A stretch of DNA of 6,315 nucleotides from Deltaproteobacteria bacterium (GTDB lineage: Bacteria; Desulfobacterota; Dissulfuribacteria; Dissulfuribacterales; UBA3076): positions 1 to 6,315 of the forward strand of contig JALTHV010000346.1 of NCBI GenBank assembly GCA_027004315.1, given 5' to 3'. The position numbers and the translations under genes were made by a program. The notes beneath the pieces are model-generated. The model did not search any database. It was given only the letters and a program-made list of their open reading frames with translations, and was not told where the DNA came from. Shown here in pieces: positions 5,665-6,315 of the stretch. The first letter of the stretch is position 1, and the number at the start of each line of letters is the position of its first letter.

Positions 5665-6315
5665 ATGTATTTCCAGGAGTTTATGGTCTTCTTTTTCCCA
5701 AGGGCAGCAGAGGAAATTGATTGGTCAAGAGGATATACGTTTTTAGATAAAGAGCTACAGCAGGTCACAAGGGATGCTGAATTGGGAAAGAGGCTTGCTG
5801 ACAAGCTGGTCCAGGTCTGGAGAAAGGATGGAGAAGATGCCTGGGTCTTGGTACATATAGAGGTACAGGGTCAGGAGAGGCCGAACTTTGCAAAACGGAT
5901 GTTTGTGTACAACTAAGGACAATCCATTTGCGACAGTAGTGATGGCCCATCTAAAGACCCGTGAGACACACAGGGATGAAGAAAGCCGTAAGAAATGGAA
6001 GATTCATCTTGTAAGGCGGCTTTATGAACATGGTTATAGCAAAGAAGATATAGTCAATCTTTTTCACTTCATAGATTGGATAATGAGATTGCCTGAAGAG
6101 GTAGAAGAGAGTTTTTGGACAGAGATACATGAGTATGAGGAGGCCAAGAAGGTGGAATATATAAGCAGTGTAGAAAGAATAGGGATCAAAAAGGGGATAC
6201 AGCAGGGCCTCCAGCAAGGCATGCTTCAAGATGCCCGTGAGATGGTCTTAGATGCCCTTGAGACCAAATTCGGTGGATCTTCTGCTCGTTTGAAGACACA
6301 GGTAGCCCAGATAAC
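5665..6315 (+). pseudogene. Rpn-family nuclease/putative transposase, internally deleted, runs off the window
   Basis: The first part (5665-5916, 83 codons) is the N-terminus of an Rpn-type PD-(D/E)XK protein. It contains DWSRGYTFLDKEL (19-31), DKL with candidate catalytic Asp46, and the HIEVQGQ strand (64-70) with Glu66 and Gln68. It then stops at TAA right after FAKRMFVYN. The C-terminal part continues from 5918 in the next frame: DNPFATVVMAHLKT, the HFIDWIMRLPEE segment, SSVERIGIKKGIQQGLQQG and a DUF4351-like tail, open to the window edge. In the family these blocks are separated by roughly 80-100 residues (from memory), which are missing here, so this is a deletion and not just a frameshift. 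The frame is open upstream only back to a stop at 5617 (giving WKWKKILE before Met1) and has no start codon there, so the native N-terminus may also be lost. A 68-bp gap separates it from the terminator. Confidence 0.85.

Noticed and set aside
5951..6229. 92-codon minus-strand reading frame with hydrophobic residues
   Set aside because: It lies opposite the clearly recognisable C-terminal half of the Rpn gene; the apparent hydrophobicity comes from reading a charged helix region antisense.
5665..6315. Programmed frameshift joining the two Rpn halves
   Set aside because: A frameshift would keep all residues, but the central block of the family is absent between MFVYN and DNPFA, and no slippery sequence is seen.

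Overview
The window is dominated by one compact four-gene operon on the + strand (516-5301). It encodes an ABC exporter-type ATPase, a six-helix ABC-2 permease, a large membrane-anchored GldG-family auxiliary protein and a single-pass DUF4340 protein. Intergenic gaps are 1-17 nt, each gene has a clear Shine-Dalgarno sequence at its chosen ATG, and the ribosome site of gene 3 overlaps the stop of gene 2. This is the GldA/GldF/GldG-type layout first described for gliding in Bacteroidetes, but it is widespread in non-gliding bacteria, where the substrate is unknown. The expected machine is an inner-membrane ABC complex (ATPase dimer plus permease dimer) carrying two large extracytoplasmic accessory proteins.

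Upstream (1-515) there is no convincing gene. The region holds a 174-bp palindromic element (165-338) with terminal inverted repeats beginning GTAAC. It is flanked by a perfect 8-bp direct repeat, GCTTAATC. These are the hallmarks of an IS66-family-mobilised miniature element (MITE). The right end of a second, related element lies at 1-45, cut by the window edge. The remaining leader (347-515) carries the ribosome site of the ATPase gene and a small palindrome, but no clear promoter.

Downstream (5302-5664) is an AT-rich, repeat-bearing spacer. It has a weak hairpin just after the operon, a 13-bp direct repeat pair, a 9-bp stem-loop and a strong intrinsic terminator at 5575-5599. It is followed by a decayed gene of the Rpn (PD-(D/E)XK recombination-promoting nuclease/putative transposase) family. 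The N-terminal catalytic part and C-terminal part are both recognisable but sit in different frames, with the middle missing; the gene runs off the right edge.

Organism: the mid-GC, Gram-negative-like gene set, the Rpn subfamily and the IS66-type repeats look most like Desulfobacterota (former Deltaproteobacteria). This is inference from gene style; there is no rRNA or marker gene here. No previously undescribed defence or mobile system is evident. The most noteworthy items are the IS66-type MITE, the GldAFG-DUF4340 operon of unknown substrate, and the structured 3' spacer.
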